DNA from: Sporosarcina sp. ACRSL
GTDB taxonomy: Bacteria; Bacillota; Bacilli; Bacillales_A; Planococcaceae
Direction of reading: 5' to 3'
Length of the DNA: 64,000 bases
Assembly: GCF_022346605.1 (NCBI RefSeq)
Contig: NZ_JAKRNT010000010.1
Location: forward strand, 62,001 to 126,000
The notes beneath the pieces are model-generated. The model had not been told where the DNA came from and did not search any database. It saw only the letters and a list, made by a program, of their open reading frames with translations. Position 1 is the stretch's first letter; each line of letters opens with the position of its first letter. Position numbers and translations under genes: made by a program. Below, in pieces: positions 26,051 through 34,024 of the stretch.

Positions 26051-27220
26051 TTGAAAGTAACATTACAATCACAATTCACACTTTATCCTTTATCCATACA
26101 AAAAGATAAGAAGAATTATATCGTAGAAGAACCTGTCTCTGGTGATTTTTTTGAGATGCCCGTGATTTGTATAGATGCGATTGAAAGGATAAATAACGGC
26201 CAAACATTAGGTGAAATTGAAATAGAGCTGCGGGAAAAATATCCGAATGAAAACGTAGATATAATTGAATTTGGCGGACAACTTATCGAATTAGGGCTAG
26301 TTCAAGAGGTAGATGGAGAAAAACTGCCTCAAAAAAAGGAGAGTCAAGGTTCCGGTAGTTTTACATGGATCCCCTCTTCTGTCGGACGTTTCTTTTTCAA
26401 TCGGGTTACGAATAAGATTTATCTTATTTTATTATTGATCAATATATCAATTTTCGTAATGAATCCTGGATTATTCCCCCATTACCAAGATATATTTTTA
26501 TTCGATTCGATGATGCTCAATATCATCACTTACATGCTAATTTCCCTTGTACTTATCATCATTCATGAGTTCGGGCATATTTTGGCGATTAGATCTTATG
26601 ATTTACCGGCCAAATTAGGGATTGGGAACAGGCTGATATTTGTCGTTTTTGAAACGGACTTAACGTCAGCTTGGAAATTGGCGCAGCGGCAAAGGAATAT
26701 CCTCTATTTTGCGGGAATGTCCTTTGAACAAGCAATTGTGGTCATCGCACTTACGATTCTGCTCCTACTTCCAGAAGCGAATGCCATTTTAATAGGCATT
26801 TTAGGCATAGTCGTTTTTGATATTTTCATAAAAACGTTATACCAATGCTGTTTTTTCATGAAAACAGATATCTATTATTTCATTGAAAATAGTACAGGAG
26901 CCTATAACTTGATGGAAAGTGGGAAGCAGTATTTAAGTAAATGGCTGCCGTTTTTAAGAAGTGATATCAGTGAGGCGGAAACGTTTGATGGTGAGCAAAG
27001 AATTATTCGTATGTACAGCATATTTTATATCGTTGGGATTTTAGTAACGCTTAGTCTCTTTATCTTTTACTTTCTACCGCAAGCTTATTATGCGTATTCA
27101 CAAGTTTTTAGTAATTTACTCTCGCCTACGACCTCATCTGCTTTTTGGGATGCCATCGCTTTCTTTGGACAAACCGTACTTCTAGTAGGTTTACTTGTGT
27201 ACTCTAAAAGAAAGGTATAA
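26051..27220 (+). CDS. PqqD-like recognition domain fused to a membrane M50-type zinc metalloprotease
   Basis: A 389-residue protein starting at TTG 26051 after GGCGGTGG. Residues 1-90 look like a PqqD/RRE winged helix (KKNYIVEEPVSGDFFEMP..IDAIERINNGQTLGEIEIEL, then FGGQLIELGLVQEV), the domain that binds precursor peptides. From about residue 110 it is a multi-helix M50 protease: the zinc motif is HEFGH in LIIIHEFGHILAIRS near 167, with a possible third ligand in FMKTDIYYF. It resembles YydH-like peptide zinc metalloproteases. With the 22-residue gene directly upstream, it is probably the maturation or release protease for that peptide. Confidence 0.75.
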   Translation: MKVTLQSQFTLYPLSIQKDKKNYIVEEPVSGDFFEMPVICIDAIERINNGQTLGEIEIELREKYPNENVDIIEFGGQLIELGLVQEVDGEKLPQKKESQGSGSFTWIPSSVGRFFFNRVTNKIYLILLLINISIFVMNPGLFPHYQDIFLFDSMMLNIITYMLISLVLIIIHEFGHILAIRSYDLPAKLGIGNRLIFVVFETDLTSAWKLAQRQRNILYFAGMSFEQAIVVIALTILLLLPEANAILIGILGIVVFDIFIKTLYQCCFFMKTDIYYFIENSTGAYNLMESGKQYLSKWLPFLRSDISEAETFDGEQRIIRMYSIFYIVGILVTLSLFIFYFLPQAYYAYSQVFSNLLSPTTSSAFWDAIAFFGQTVLLVGLLVYSKRKV

Positions 27221-27272
27221 GACGGATGGACAGGTTTCAGCAACACTTTAGGTAAATTCTCCAAACAACAAG

Positions 27273-27305
27273 AAGCCAATCAAACACGTACATGATTGGC
27301 TTTTC
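27273..27305 (+). terminator. Terminator of the protease gene
   Basis: AAGCCAATCA / TGATTGGCTT stem with a 10-base loop and TTTT. Beyond it, up to 27454, I see no gene. Confidence 0.8.
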
Positions 27306-27454
27306 TAGTATCCATATTTACTAATCAAGCTAAAGTTGGAAGGGGCAAGATACGTTCAATTTCTGCCTAGACATCCAAGACAGATTCCGTCGGCTCGAAT
27401 CTTAATGACCTCCCCACCTGGATCGACAAACTGTATAATCCAACTGGTATCTCA

Positions 27455-28195
27455 CTAGCAACATTGCCAATCATACACTACTTTTGAAAAATCCCTATTT
27501 TTCAAAGCGTCTTTTGGAATAGAGAAAACACAATTCCCCGAATCCCCAAACATAATGCCGCATTTCTCATCGATATCCAGTTGCAATAGAAGAAATTCGT
27601 CATCACCAAAACCGATATCGTCATTCTGAACAAAATAGGGATAACCGCCAATTCTGCTATCACAACTATAGCAATCATCGCTCAGTTTCTCATATTCTAC
27701 TTCTGATAGCTTATTCGCAAAAGTTTCTCGAAATAGATCTAATGAAGAAGACATAGGCATCTCCCTTGATGTAAAATACATTTTTCCGCTGTGTGAAAAA
27801 GGAAGATTCATGCTATATTCTTCATTTTCATAAGGATGTTTCTTTACTAAACGTTCTTCATTTTCTTCATAAATTTCAATGTATCTTACTAGAACAGGGT
27901 CTTCCAATCCATACAGATCATCGTTTGCAACAAAAAATTGCAGTAATCCCTTTTCCGGTAATTCAACTATATTTTCAAGGTCTGCCAGATTAATTTGCGC
28001 TAAAAACAACATAGGTTTTCCATCTTCATCGGTTGGATAATCCTTACTGTCTTCCAAATATGGACATCCCCCTAATTTACTATCCCAAGGTTTTGTTTCT
28101 TCACGCTTAAAACTGATCTCATTACTATACCTAAAAGTGCCTTTAATTAGGTTTTCATGTTCTTTTAAAAGCTTAGGAATTTCGTATTTCATCAT
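27455..28195 (-). CDS. YwqG-family (DUF1963) protein
   Basis: A 246-residue protein starting MMKYEIPKLL with GGGAGG 7 bases upstream of ATG 28195. It carries the DUF1963 marks SKLGGCPYLEDSKDYPTDEDG, then PMLFLAQINLADL and LLQFFVANDD, and a C-terminal repeat SRIGGYPYFVQNDDIG with FLLLQLDID. The family is widespread in Bacillales (YwqG of B. subtilis, beside toxin genes) and its biochemical role is unknown; an immunity or protein-binding role has been suggested. Confidence 0.85.
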   Translation of the reverse strand: MMKYEIPKLLKEHENLIKGTFRYSNEISFKREETKPWDSKLGGCPYLEDSKDYPTDEDGKPMLFLAQINLADLENIVELPEKGLLQFFVANDDLYGLEDPVLVRYIEIYEENEERLVKKHPYENEEYSMNLPFSHSGKMYFTSREMPMSSSLDLFRETFANKLSEVEYEKLSDDCYSCDSRIGGYPYFVQNDDIGFGDDEFLLLQLDIDEKCGIMFGDSGNCVFSIPKDALKNRDFSKVVYDWQCC

Positions 28196-28305
28196 TGTAA
28201 GTCCTCCCATTCTAATTTATCGCTTATAGTCGGGCTGTTCCAGAGTAATTGGATTCGCAGGTTTACCTCTCCAATCGGCCACTCATTTACCCCGAGGTTC
28301 GAGCA

Positions 28306-28352
28306 TAAAAACCGGCTCTAATCATCTTCCTTAATGATTGGAACCGGTTTTT
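28306..28352 (-). terminator. Terminator of the murA-like gene
   Basis: AAAAACCGG...CCGGTTTTT hairpin with internal CTAATCA / TGATTGG pairing, 47 bases past the stop. A sequence-related hairpin is at 33922-33969. Confidence 0.65.
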
Positions 28353-28398
28353 ATCGTTTTCTATTGTGAATTGAATTTTGTTTACAAGACTTTATCCA

Positions 28399-29706
28399 TT
28401 ACTTTACGCATCGCTTTTGAATTTCATAAAACTGGTTATCAAATCTATTGTTTATATCTTCTTTTCTAATCCGAACTCCTAAGGATCGAAAAGCTTTTAC
28501 GACATCTTCGTAACCACGTTCAATATGTTCAACGCCTGTAATGGAAGTAGTGCCTTCTGCAGCCATGCCTGCAAGAATCAATGAAATACCAGCACGAATA
28601 TCTGAAGCAGAAACGATCGTACCCATTAAATTGCTTTTTCCTTTAACAAAGGCAACTCCCGACCGTACGCGAATGTCCGCTCCCATTTTTCTCAGTTGAC
28701 CGACATGTTGAAAACGATTCGGATAAATCTTTTCCGCTACAATACTTTTCCCTGAAGCTTGAGTAAATAAGGTGGTCATCGGTTGCTGTAAGTCTGTTGC
28801 AAAGCCTGGATACATGCCTGTTCGAATACGGGAGGCAGCAAGCTTTCCTGTTGAACTTGCAGTAATCGAGTTATCCTGTACATCTATCTCCACTCCAATT
28901 TCTTCGAGCTTCGCAATACAGGATCCTAGATGCTCCGGGATCACATCTGTCACCGTTACACTCCCCCCGGCTACACCAGCTGCAATTAAGAATGAACCAG
29001 CTATCAACCGATCTGGAATTACACGATGCGTTCCTCCACTTAACTGATCTACTCCTGTAATACGAATCGTGTCTGTTCCAGCACCACTTATGTTTGCACC
29101 AATTGTTTTTAGAAAAATTGCTGTATCGATAACCTCAGGGTCACGCGCAGCATTCAGCAGAACCGTCTTACCCTTAGCCCTTACTGCTGCTAACATTGCA
29201 TTTATCGTTGCACCAGAAGTGATCGTATCAAAATAAATAGTTGAACCATGTAATCCTTTTGTCTCTACCTCATAGTAATCTTTATGATATGTAAATGTAG
29301 CACCCATCATTTCTAACGCCTTAATGTGCTGATCCATTGGCCGACTGACAAAATCATCGCCACCAGGATACCCTACTGATACTTTTCCATATTTCGCAAG
29401 TAGTGCACCTATAAAGTAATAAGCAGTCCTAAAAGAAGAAGACTTCTTAGGATCGAAATCGGTAGAGGATATCATTCTCGGATCAATGAAAACATCCCCA
29501 GATAGTTGACGTCTAATCTTCAAACCAACTTCTTCGCCCATTTCACAAATAACGCGGAAATCTGCTATATTTGGTATTCCTTGAAAGGTTACTGTTTCAT
29601 CGGAAAGACAAGCCGCCGCAAGTAGAGCCAATGAGCTATTTTTGGAGCCTGGAATTTGTACAACACCGTTAATGTTCGGTGAATATTCTACGTGAATAGC
29701 TTTCAA
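28399..29706 (-). CDS. murA: Divergent MurA-like enolpyruvyl transferase with Asp replacing the catalytic Cys
   Basis: A 435-residue enzyme of the EPT superfamily, which in peptidoglycan synthesis joins enolpyruvate from PEP to UDP-GlcNAc. The substrate Lys-Asn pair is present (IPGSKNSSLALLAAACL), as are SGATINAMLAAVRAKG and TDLQQPMTTLF. The flexible loop that in E. coli MurA reads GGCTIGARP is here YPGGDDFVSRPMDQHI, with Asp at the position of Cys115. In other bacteria Cys-to-Asp MurA is active and insensitive to fosfomycin. GGGAG 8 bases before TTG 29706 favours that start. It may be a second MurA or an enzyme of another pathway. Confidence 0.8.
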   Translation of the reverse strand: MKAIHVEYSPNINGVVQIPGSKNSSLALLAAACLSDETVTFQGIPNIADFRVICEMGEEVGLKIRRQLSGDVFIDPRMISSTDFDPKKSSSFRTAYYFIGALLAKYGKVSVGYPGGDDFVSRPMDQHIKALEMMGATFTYHKDYYEVETKGLHGSTIYFDTITSGATINAMLAAVRAKGKTVLLNAARDPEVIDTAIFLKTIGANISGAGTDTIRITGVDQLSGGTHRVIPDRLIAGSFLIAAGVAGGSVTVTDVIPEHLGSCIAKLEEIGVEIDVQDNSITASSTGKLAASRIRTGMYPGFATDLQQPMTTLFTQASGKSIVAEKIYPNRFQHVGQLRKMGADIRVRSGVAFVKGKSNLMGTIVSASDIRAGISLILAGMAAEGTTSITGVEHIERGYEDVVKAFRSLGVRIRKEDINNRFDNQFYEIQKRCVK

Positions 29707-29903
29707 TACTTTCACTCCCTATTTTGAATGGCCAAAGATTAAAAATAGAATTGCTGTAAAAATAGATGGCAATCTACCTATATAGAGCATAAACAAAATG
29801 TCTAATGTGTTTTATATTAATTTTCCTTCAATACCTACAATATTATCAAATAATAGCCAACAGTGCATTTAATTTACGAATTTATAATCTTATAGAAATT
29901 TCT

Positions 29904-31151
29904 TTATAATGTATGTAAAATTAATCTTCTTTCTCTTCTATAGCTGATTGACCAAAGGATTGCTAGGAACAAAAATATACTTGCTCCACCCCAGTAAACG
30001 TAGTTGAATCCGTTTGCTAAACCAAAAATCATGAAACTAATAAAAGGACCTATAGATGCACCAAGATCTTGCGCTATTGTATAAGTGGTAAGGAATGAAA
30101 CGACATTTGTGTTTTTGGAAACGTCCAAAGCAATTGCATCAACAATGGTTGTAAGTGATGTAGCTGCAACCATCACTAAGAAAGTAATGAAAATCATAAC
30201 AACGAGTGGAAGTTCATTAGAAATTATTCCAAACGTCAACCCTGCAAATAGTAATGATAGAACTAGTAGAGGCACTCTTCCTTTGGCTCCATCAGACCAA
30301 ATCCCAAAACGTGCTCCTAAAAACGGTTCCCATATCCATCGTGCCGATAAAATAATTCCAGTAAGGAAAGTAACACTCATCACAGCCCCAAATAATACGA
30401 CACTTTCTCCATGGTTATGCTCAATTAAAGAACTTAGTGTTGAGGTGAAAACCCCTTGAATAAGCAGAGCGATACAGAAACCAGTAAAAATGATCATTCC
30501 TCTGCCCTGTTTAAGTCTGCTAACAAATCGTTCTTTGACAATAAGAGCCTTGTTATCCTGCTCCTTATCCATCAAGGAATTTGTATTAACATACAATAAA
30601 ATTATAGGTAGTCCTAACAGAGTAAGACAACCAAAAATAATCGAAACGGTACTTAATCCTATAATTGGGACGAGCAGTCCACCTACTAACATACCAACTA
30701 AGCTGCCTAATCGATATAATCCATTGTAAAGACCAATTGCTTTGCCCCTATTGGCCTTTTCTGTATCAAAGGCCACAATGGATAGACCTCCGATTCTGAA
30801 AAACGACCAAGCAATTCCCCAAGCACTGCGTAAAATGATCCAGGCAATAAACCCGTTCAACAATCCGTATCCTAATGTCGTGAGACTACCTAATATGATT
30901 GCGATCACTAACCCAGTCTTAAGGGAAATCTTATTATAAAGCCATCCGACAAGCGGGTTAAAAGGCAATCGGATAAAACGGTTAATTGATAGAAGCACAC
31001 CAACCTGCCAAATGGAGTCAAGACCTGCCTCTTTCCAATATAAAGGCAATGCAATATATAGCATTGAATCTCCTAAAAGACTTATAGCAGTAACCAATGC
31101 AACAATGATACTTACAGGAAATTTACTTTCCCCTTTATTTGATTCGGACAA
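29904..31151 (-). CDS. MFS transporter
   Basis: A 415-residue protein with 12 hydrophobic helices. Helix 1 is SIIVALVTAISLLGDSMLYIALPLYWKE and motif A between helices 2 and 3 is LVGWLYNKISLKTGLVI. The central loop contains KEQDNKALIVKERFVSRLKQG. It begins at TTG 31151 after AGGAGTG. Substrate unknown; multidrug and sugar-efflux members share this pattern. Confidence 0.85.
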   Translation of the reverse strand: MSESNKGESKFPVSIIVALVTAISLLGDSMLYIALPLYWKEAGLDSIWQVGVLLSINRFIRLPFNPLVGWLYNKISLKTGLVIAIILGSLTTLGYGLLNGFIAWIILRSAWGIAWSFFRIGGLSIVAFDTEKANRGKAIGLYNGLYRLGSLVGMLVGGLLVPIIGLSTVSIIFGCLTLLGLPIILLYVNTNSLMDKEQDNKALIVKERFVSRLKQGRGMIIFTGFCIALLIQGVFTSTLSSLIEHNHGESVVLFGAVMSVTFLTGIILSARWIWEPFLGARFGIWSDGAKGRVPLLVLSLLFAGLTFGIISNELPLVVMIFITFLVMVAATSLTTIVDAIALDVSKNTNVVSFLTTYTIAQDLGASIGPFISFMIFGLANGFNYVYWGGASIFLFLAILWSISYRRERRLILHTL

Positions 31152-31320
31152 TGCTGATCACTCCTAATTGAGGCATTGGTTTAGATGTATTGCCCTATGG
31201 AAGTAAAATTCGCGTATGGGCAATACATCAATTTTACAGATTCATATTAGTAGTTTACGATAGAAATTGCCAGGACATTTAGCATTAATTCGAAAAATTC
31301 ACGATAATAGGAGGATCACT

Positions 31321-31941
31321 ATGGGTTCAAGAATTATGCATGTAATCATTGCACATAAAATAGCGGAGAAGCTGTCGATAGAAGATAAGGTTCCCTTTCT
31401 GATTGGTGGTGTAGCTCCTGACGCCGTTTCATCCAAGGATACATCCCACTTCTTTGCGGGAGACTTGCAAGACTATTCAAGATACGTTGATTATATGGCT
31501 TTCTGGGAGAAATACCAAGAGGAAGCTGAAAATCTTTATGTATTAGGCTACTTTACACATTTAATAGCAGATAACATTTGGCTTAAGGGCTTTTACCTTC
31601 CATGGCTTAAGAACAGAATGGAGGCTGATCATGACTTATTCAAACGCTATCATAATGACTTTCAGCTGCTTAACGGAAAATTGCTGGAGTACTATGAGCT
31701 TAAGGACGAGCTGAAAAATAGTCTTTCCCATATTCCAACCGTCACAGATTTAGAAGAAGTATCCTCCAAGGAAGTAATGGAATTCCTACCTTCTGTCATT
31801 GGGGATATGGAGTATGATGAAGACCACGTTTTAAACGAGAAACTTCTTGTTTTTACCTTTGATCAAATCGTCGGATACATAGAGACGTCTGTTGATAAAG
31901 GTGTTGTAGAAATGAAGAAGTTGCGATCAATAGTACATTAA
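31321..31941 (+). CDS. Zinc-dependent phospholipase C-like protein
   Basis: A 206-residue all-helical protein. MGSRIMHVIIAHKIAEKL, then FLIGGVAPDAV, DTSHFF, YVLGYFTHLIADNIW and HDLFKRYHND give a set of His and Asp residues at the spacing of the zinc-dependent phospholipase C/S1-P1-like fold. Hydrolase activity is inferred from the ligands. The frame starts at 31267, but AGGAGGATCACT precedes ATG 31321. Confidence 0.75.
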   Translation: MGSRIMHVIIAHKIAEKLSIEDKVPFLIGGVAPDAVSSKDTSHFFAGDLQDYSRYVDYMAFWEKYQEEAENLYVLGYFTHLIADNIWLKGFYLPWLKNRMEADHDLFKRYHNDFQLLNGKLLEYYELKDELKNSLSHIPTVTDLEEVSSKEVMEFLPSVIGDMEYDEDHVLNEKLLVFTFDQIVGYIETSVDKGVVEMKKLRSIVH

Positions 31942-32009
31942 CTTTTGATTGATTATAAAAATACCTGTGTGCAGGGAATATTGACAATTCATCATATGTG
32001 ATAAAAATA

Positions 32010-32061
32010 AAAAAAGTTGGAGCTTTAGGCAGATCGAATCTGACCTAATCTCCAACTTTTT
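32010..32061. terminator. Bidirectional terminator
   Basis: AAAAAGTTGGAG...CTCCAACTTTTT with an inner TTAGGCAGAT / ATCTGACCTAA stem, between two converging genes (the phospholipase-like gene and the threonine aldolase relic). Confidence 0.75.
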
Positions 32062-32064
32062 AAC

Positions 32065-32277
32065 TTTTATATATTCCTAATATCCTCAATCAGTTTTTCA
32101 ACATGTTCCTTTTTTGTAGCCCAGCTCGTACAAAATCTCACTACACTTTGCGTATCATCAACTTTTTCCCAAAAGGAAAAAGAATAGTTCTTGCTCAATT
32201 TACTCAACACATCATTCGGTAAAATGGGTAACCGTTGATTTGTTTTGGAATCATATCTTAATGAATACTTTTTTCAA
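32065..32277 (-). pseudogene. C-terminal relic of a threonine aldolase-like gene
   Basis: The minus strand reads RYDSKTNQRLPILPNDVLSK, then FSFWEKVDDTQSVVRFCTSW and ATKKEHVEKLIEDI before a stop, matching the C-terminal end of low-specificity L-threonine aldolase/beta-eliminating lyase proteins. The upstream 270 residues are absent. A second relic of the same region is at 50.75 kb. Confidence 0.7.
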
Positions 32278-32360
32278 CAAACGCCTCTTTGCAAGTGATA
32301 CTTAGTTTGTGATAAAATACTCTTTAAAATTAATTTTCCACAAACAAGGAGTGCTTTCCA

Positions 32361-33539
32361 TTGAAGATCGAACCTTCGTTAAAAATGTCCATTTTTGAAC
32401 CCGCTATTTTTGCAGACTTGAAAGCAGCAGCCGCGGCTAAAAAAGCGACTGGCACTGAACTGATCGATTTAAGTCTTGGGAGCCCGGATCTTCCGCCGGA
32501 CGAAAAAGTGAGACGTGTACTATCGGAACAAAGCGCTCAAGCAAATACATACGGCTATACACTTGGCGGCACAAAACGGTTCCATGAAGCTGTCGCCAAT
32601 TATTATAAAAGACGCTCCGGCATCAAGCTAGATCCGGTAACGGAAGTCCTACAAACAATGGGTTCCCAGGAAGGACTCGTTCATCTTCCGTTAGCCTTTT
32701 GCAATGAAGGGGATATCGTGCTGACAACGAATCCCGCCTATGTCGCATACGAAGCGGGCATCAAACTGGCGGGTGCGGTGCCGTACGAAATGCCATTGCG
32801 TGCAGAAAACGGCTTCTTGCCCAATTTGGATGAAATTCCAGAAGATGTTGCACAACAGGCAAAGATGATCATTTTGAATTTGCCGGGAAATCCGGTTCCA
32901 GCTTTGCCAGACGTACAGTTTTTTGATAAAGTTGTTGCGTTTGCCAAGAAATATAATGTTATTGTTCTCCATGACGCGGCGTATTCGGAGTATTATTTCA
33001 CTGGCGATTCTCCGACAAGTTTCCTGTCGACGCCAGGGGCAATGGAAGTCGGAGTGGAAATCAATTCCCTATCCAAAAGTTTCAGCCTTGCAGGTGCACG
33101 AATTGCTTATCTAGTCGGTAACGCCGAGATTATTCGTATCTTTAAAGAGTTAAAATCGAATTTGGATTATGGGACGTTTGGACCGATACAAGAAGCGGCT
33201 GCAACAGCGCTCGATCATGCAGAGGAGATTACGGATCGTCTGCGGAACGTTTTTTCGGAACGCCATCATGTGTTAATGAATGGTTTAGCCGAGATTGGTT
33301 GGACTGCAACGCCTTCAAAGGGCGGCATGTTCGTTTGGGCAAAATATCCGTTTGACATGGATGATAAGGAATTTGTCTTCAAAGCAATCGATCAATGCGG
33401 TGTCGTCATGGTGCCAGGGAGTATCTTCGGTTCTGAAGGTGCAGGTTATGTCCGATTGGCACTTATCCAAAATGCGGAAGCACTTCAAAAAGCAGTTGAG
33501 CAATTAAGCACACTAAAAGGTATTGTAGACGCTAAATAA
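32361..33539 (+). CDS. Class I/II PLP-dependent aminotransferase (LL-DAP/Asp-aminotransferase-like)
   Basis: A 392-residue fold-type I enzyme. DLSLGSPDLPPDEKVRR opens the large domain, GSQEGLVHLP binds cofactor phosphate, NLPGNPVPA is the family Asn-Pro motif, HDAAYSEYYF holds the cofactor Asp-Tyr, and SLSKSFSLAGARIAYLVG contains the Schiff-base Lys. It resembles DapL/PatA-type aminotransferases used in lysine or methionine biosynthesis. Its start is TTG 32361 after AAGGAG. The gene is monocistronic with its own terminator; the amino donor and acceptor cannot be fixed by sequence. Confidence 0.9.
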   Translation: MKIEPSLKMSIFEPAIFADLKAAAAAKKATGTELIDLSLGSPDLPPDEKVRRVLSEQSAQANTYGYTLGGTKRFHEAVANYYKRRSGIKLDPVTEVLQTMGSQEGLVHLPLAFCNEGDIVLTTNPAYVAYEAGIKLAGAVPYEMPLRAENGFLPNLDEIPEDVAQQAKMIILNLPGNPVPALPDVQFFDKVVAFAKKYNVIVLHDAAYSEYYFTGDSPTSFLSTPGAMEVGVEINSLSKSFSLAGARIAYLVGNAEIIRIFKELKSNLDYGTFGPIQEAAATALDHAEEITDRLRNVFSERHHVLMNGLAEIGWTATPSKGGMFVWAKYPFDMDDKEFVFKAIDQCGVVMVPGSIFGSEGAGYVRLALIQNAEALQKAVEQLSTLKGIVDAK

Positions 33540-33547
33540 CGAATGTG

Positions 33548-33594
33548 AAAAAGGTTAGAAAGGACATGTACTTCTGTGGCTTTTCTAACCTTTT
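33548..33594 (+). terminator. Terminator of the aminotransferase gene
   Basis: AAAAGGTTAGAAA / TTTCTAACCTTTT stem of 13 bp with a 20-base loop. Confidence 0.75.
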
Positions 33595-33612
33595 CTGCTT
33601 GAAGAGCGACGC

Positions 33613-33727
33613 ATGAACGGCCAATACAATCATGAAGCGCAACCTGGTTTAATGGTCGCTTTTGCGGGACCGAGTGGCCGTGGATAGACGACGATGTTCG
33701 GGTTGCTTGATAGGTTTTATAACCGAC
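33613..33727 (+). pseudogene. ABC transporter ATPase relic (Walker A region)
   Basis: The plus strand gives GLMVAFAGPSGRG, a stop, then TTMFGLLDRFYNRRQ. This matches the Walker A segment of BmrA-type ABC exporters (AFAGPSGGGKSTIF..LERFY) with the critical Lys turned into TAG. No other part is recognisable. A 33-codon frame starting TTG 33769 (MFTDIKKQLDLELIATRSFS) follows and is of unknown origin. The rest of 33540-34020 holds two hairpins (33922-33969 and 33995-34024). Confidence 0.55.
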
Positions 33728-33994
33728 GGCAGGTGAAGTTCAGTTGTTTTAGGAGAAGGAAAGGCATTGTTTACTGACATTAAAAAACAGCTTGATTTAG
33801 AATTGATTGCCACAAGATCTTTCTCTTCAGGTGTTGTTCAACTAATTTATCATACCAAACGGGATTAAACAGAAACGTAACTGCCCGTACATGATGCATG
33901 TACTTCTACTTCCAGTTCAAGAAAAAGCCGTCTCCAATCATCTTGCTTTAATGATTGGAAACGGTTTTGTATTTTTCACCTAGAAATCTAAAAT

Positions 33995-34024
33995 AAAAAA
34001 AGACGCCACTTGGCGTCTTTTTTA
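33995..34024 (-). terminator. Terminator overlapping the stop of the TRAP permease gene
   Basis: AAAAAGACGCC / GGCGTCTTTTT stem with a 4-base loop; it contains the permease stop codon at 34022-34024. Confidence 0.8.

Noticed and set aside
27321..27454. A possible gene relic on the minus strand (GLYSLSIQVGRSLRFEPTES)
   Set aside because: Short, no start, interrupted by a stop, and no family I could recognise.
28306..33969. Related hairpins at 28306-28352 and 33922-33969 as a mobile repeat family
   Set aside because: They share only the CCAATCA-type stem that many terminators in this window show; no flanking duplication seen.
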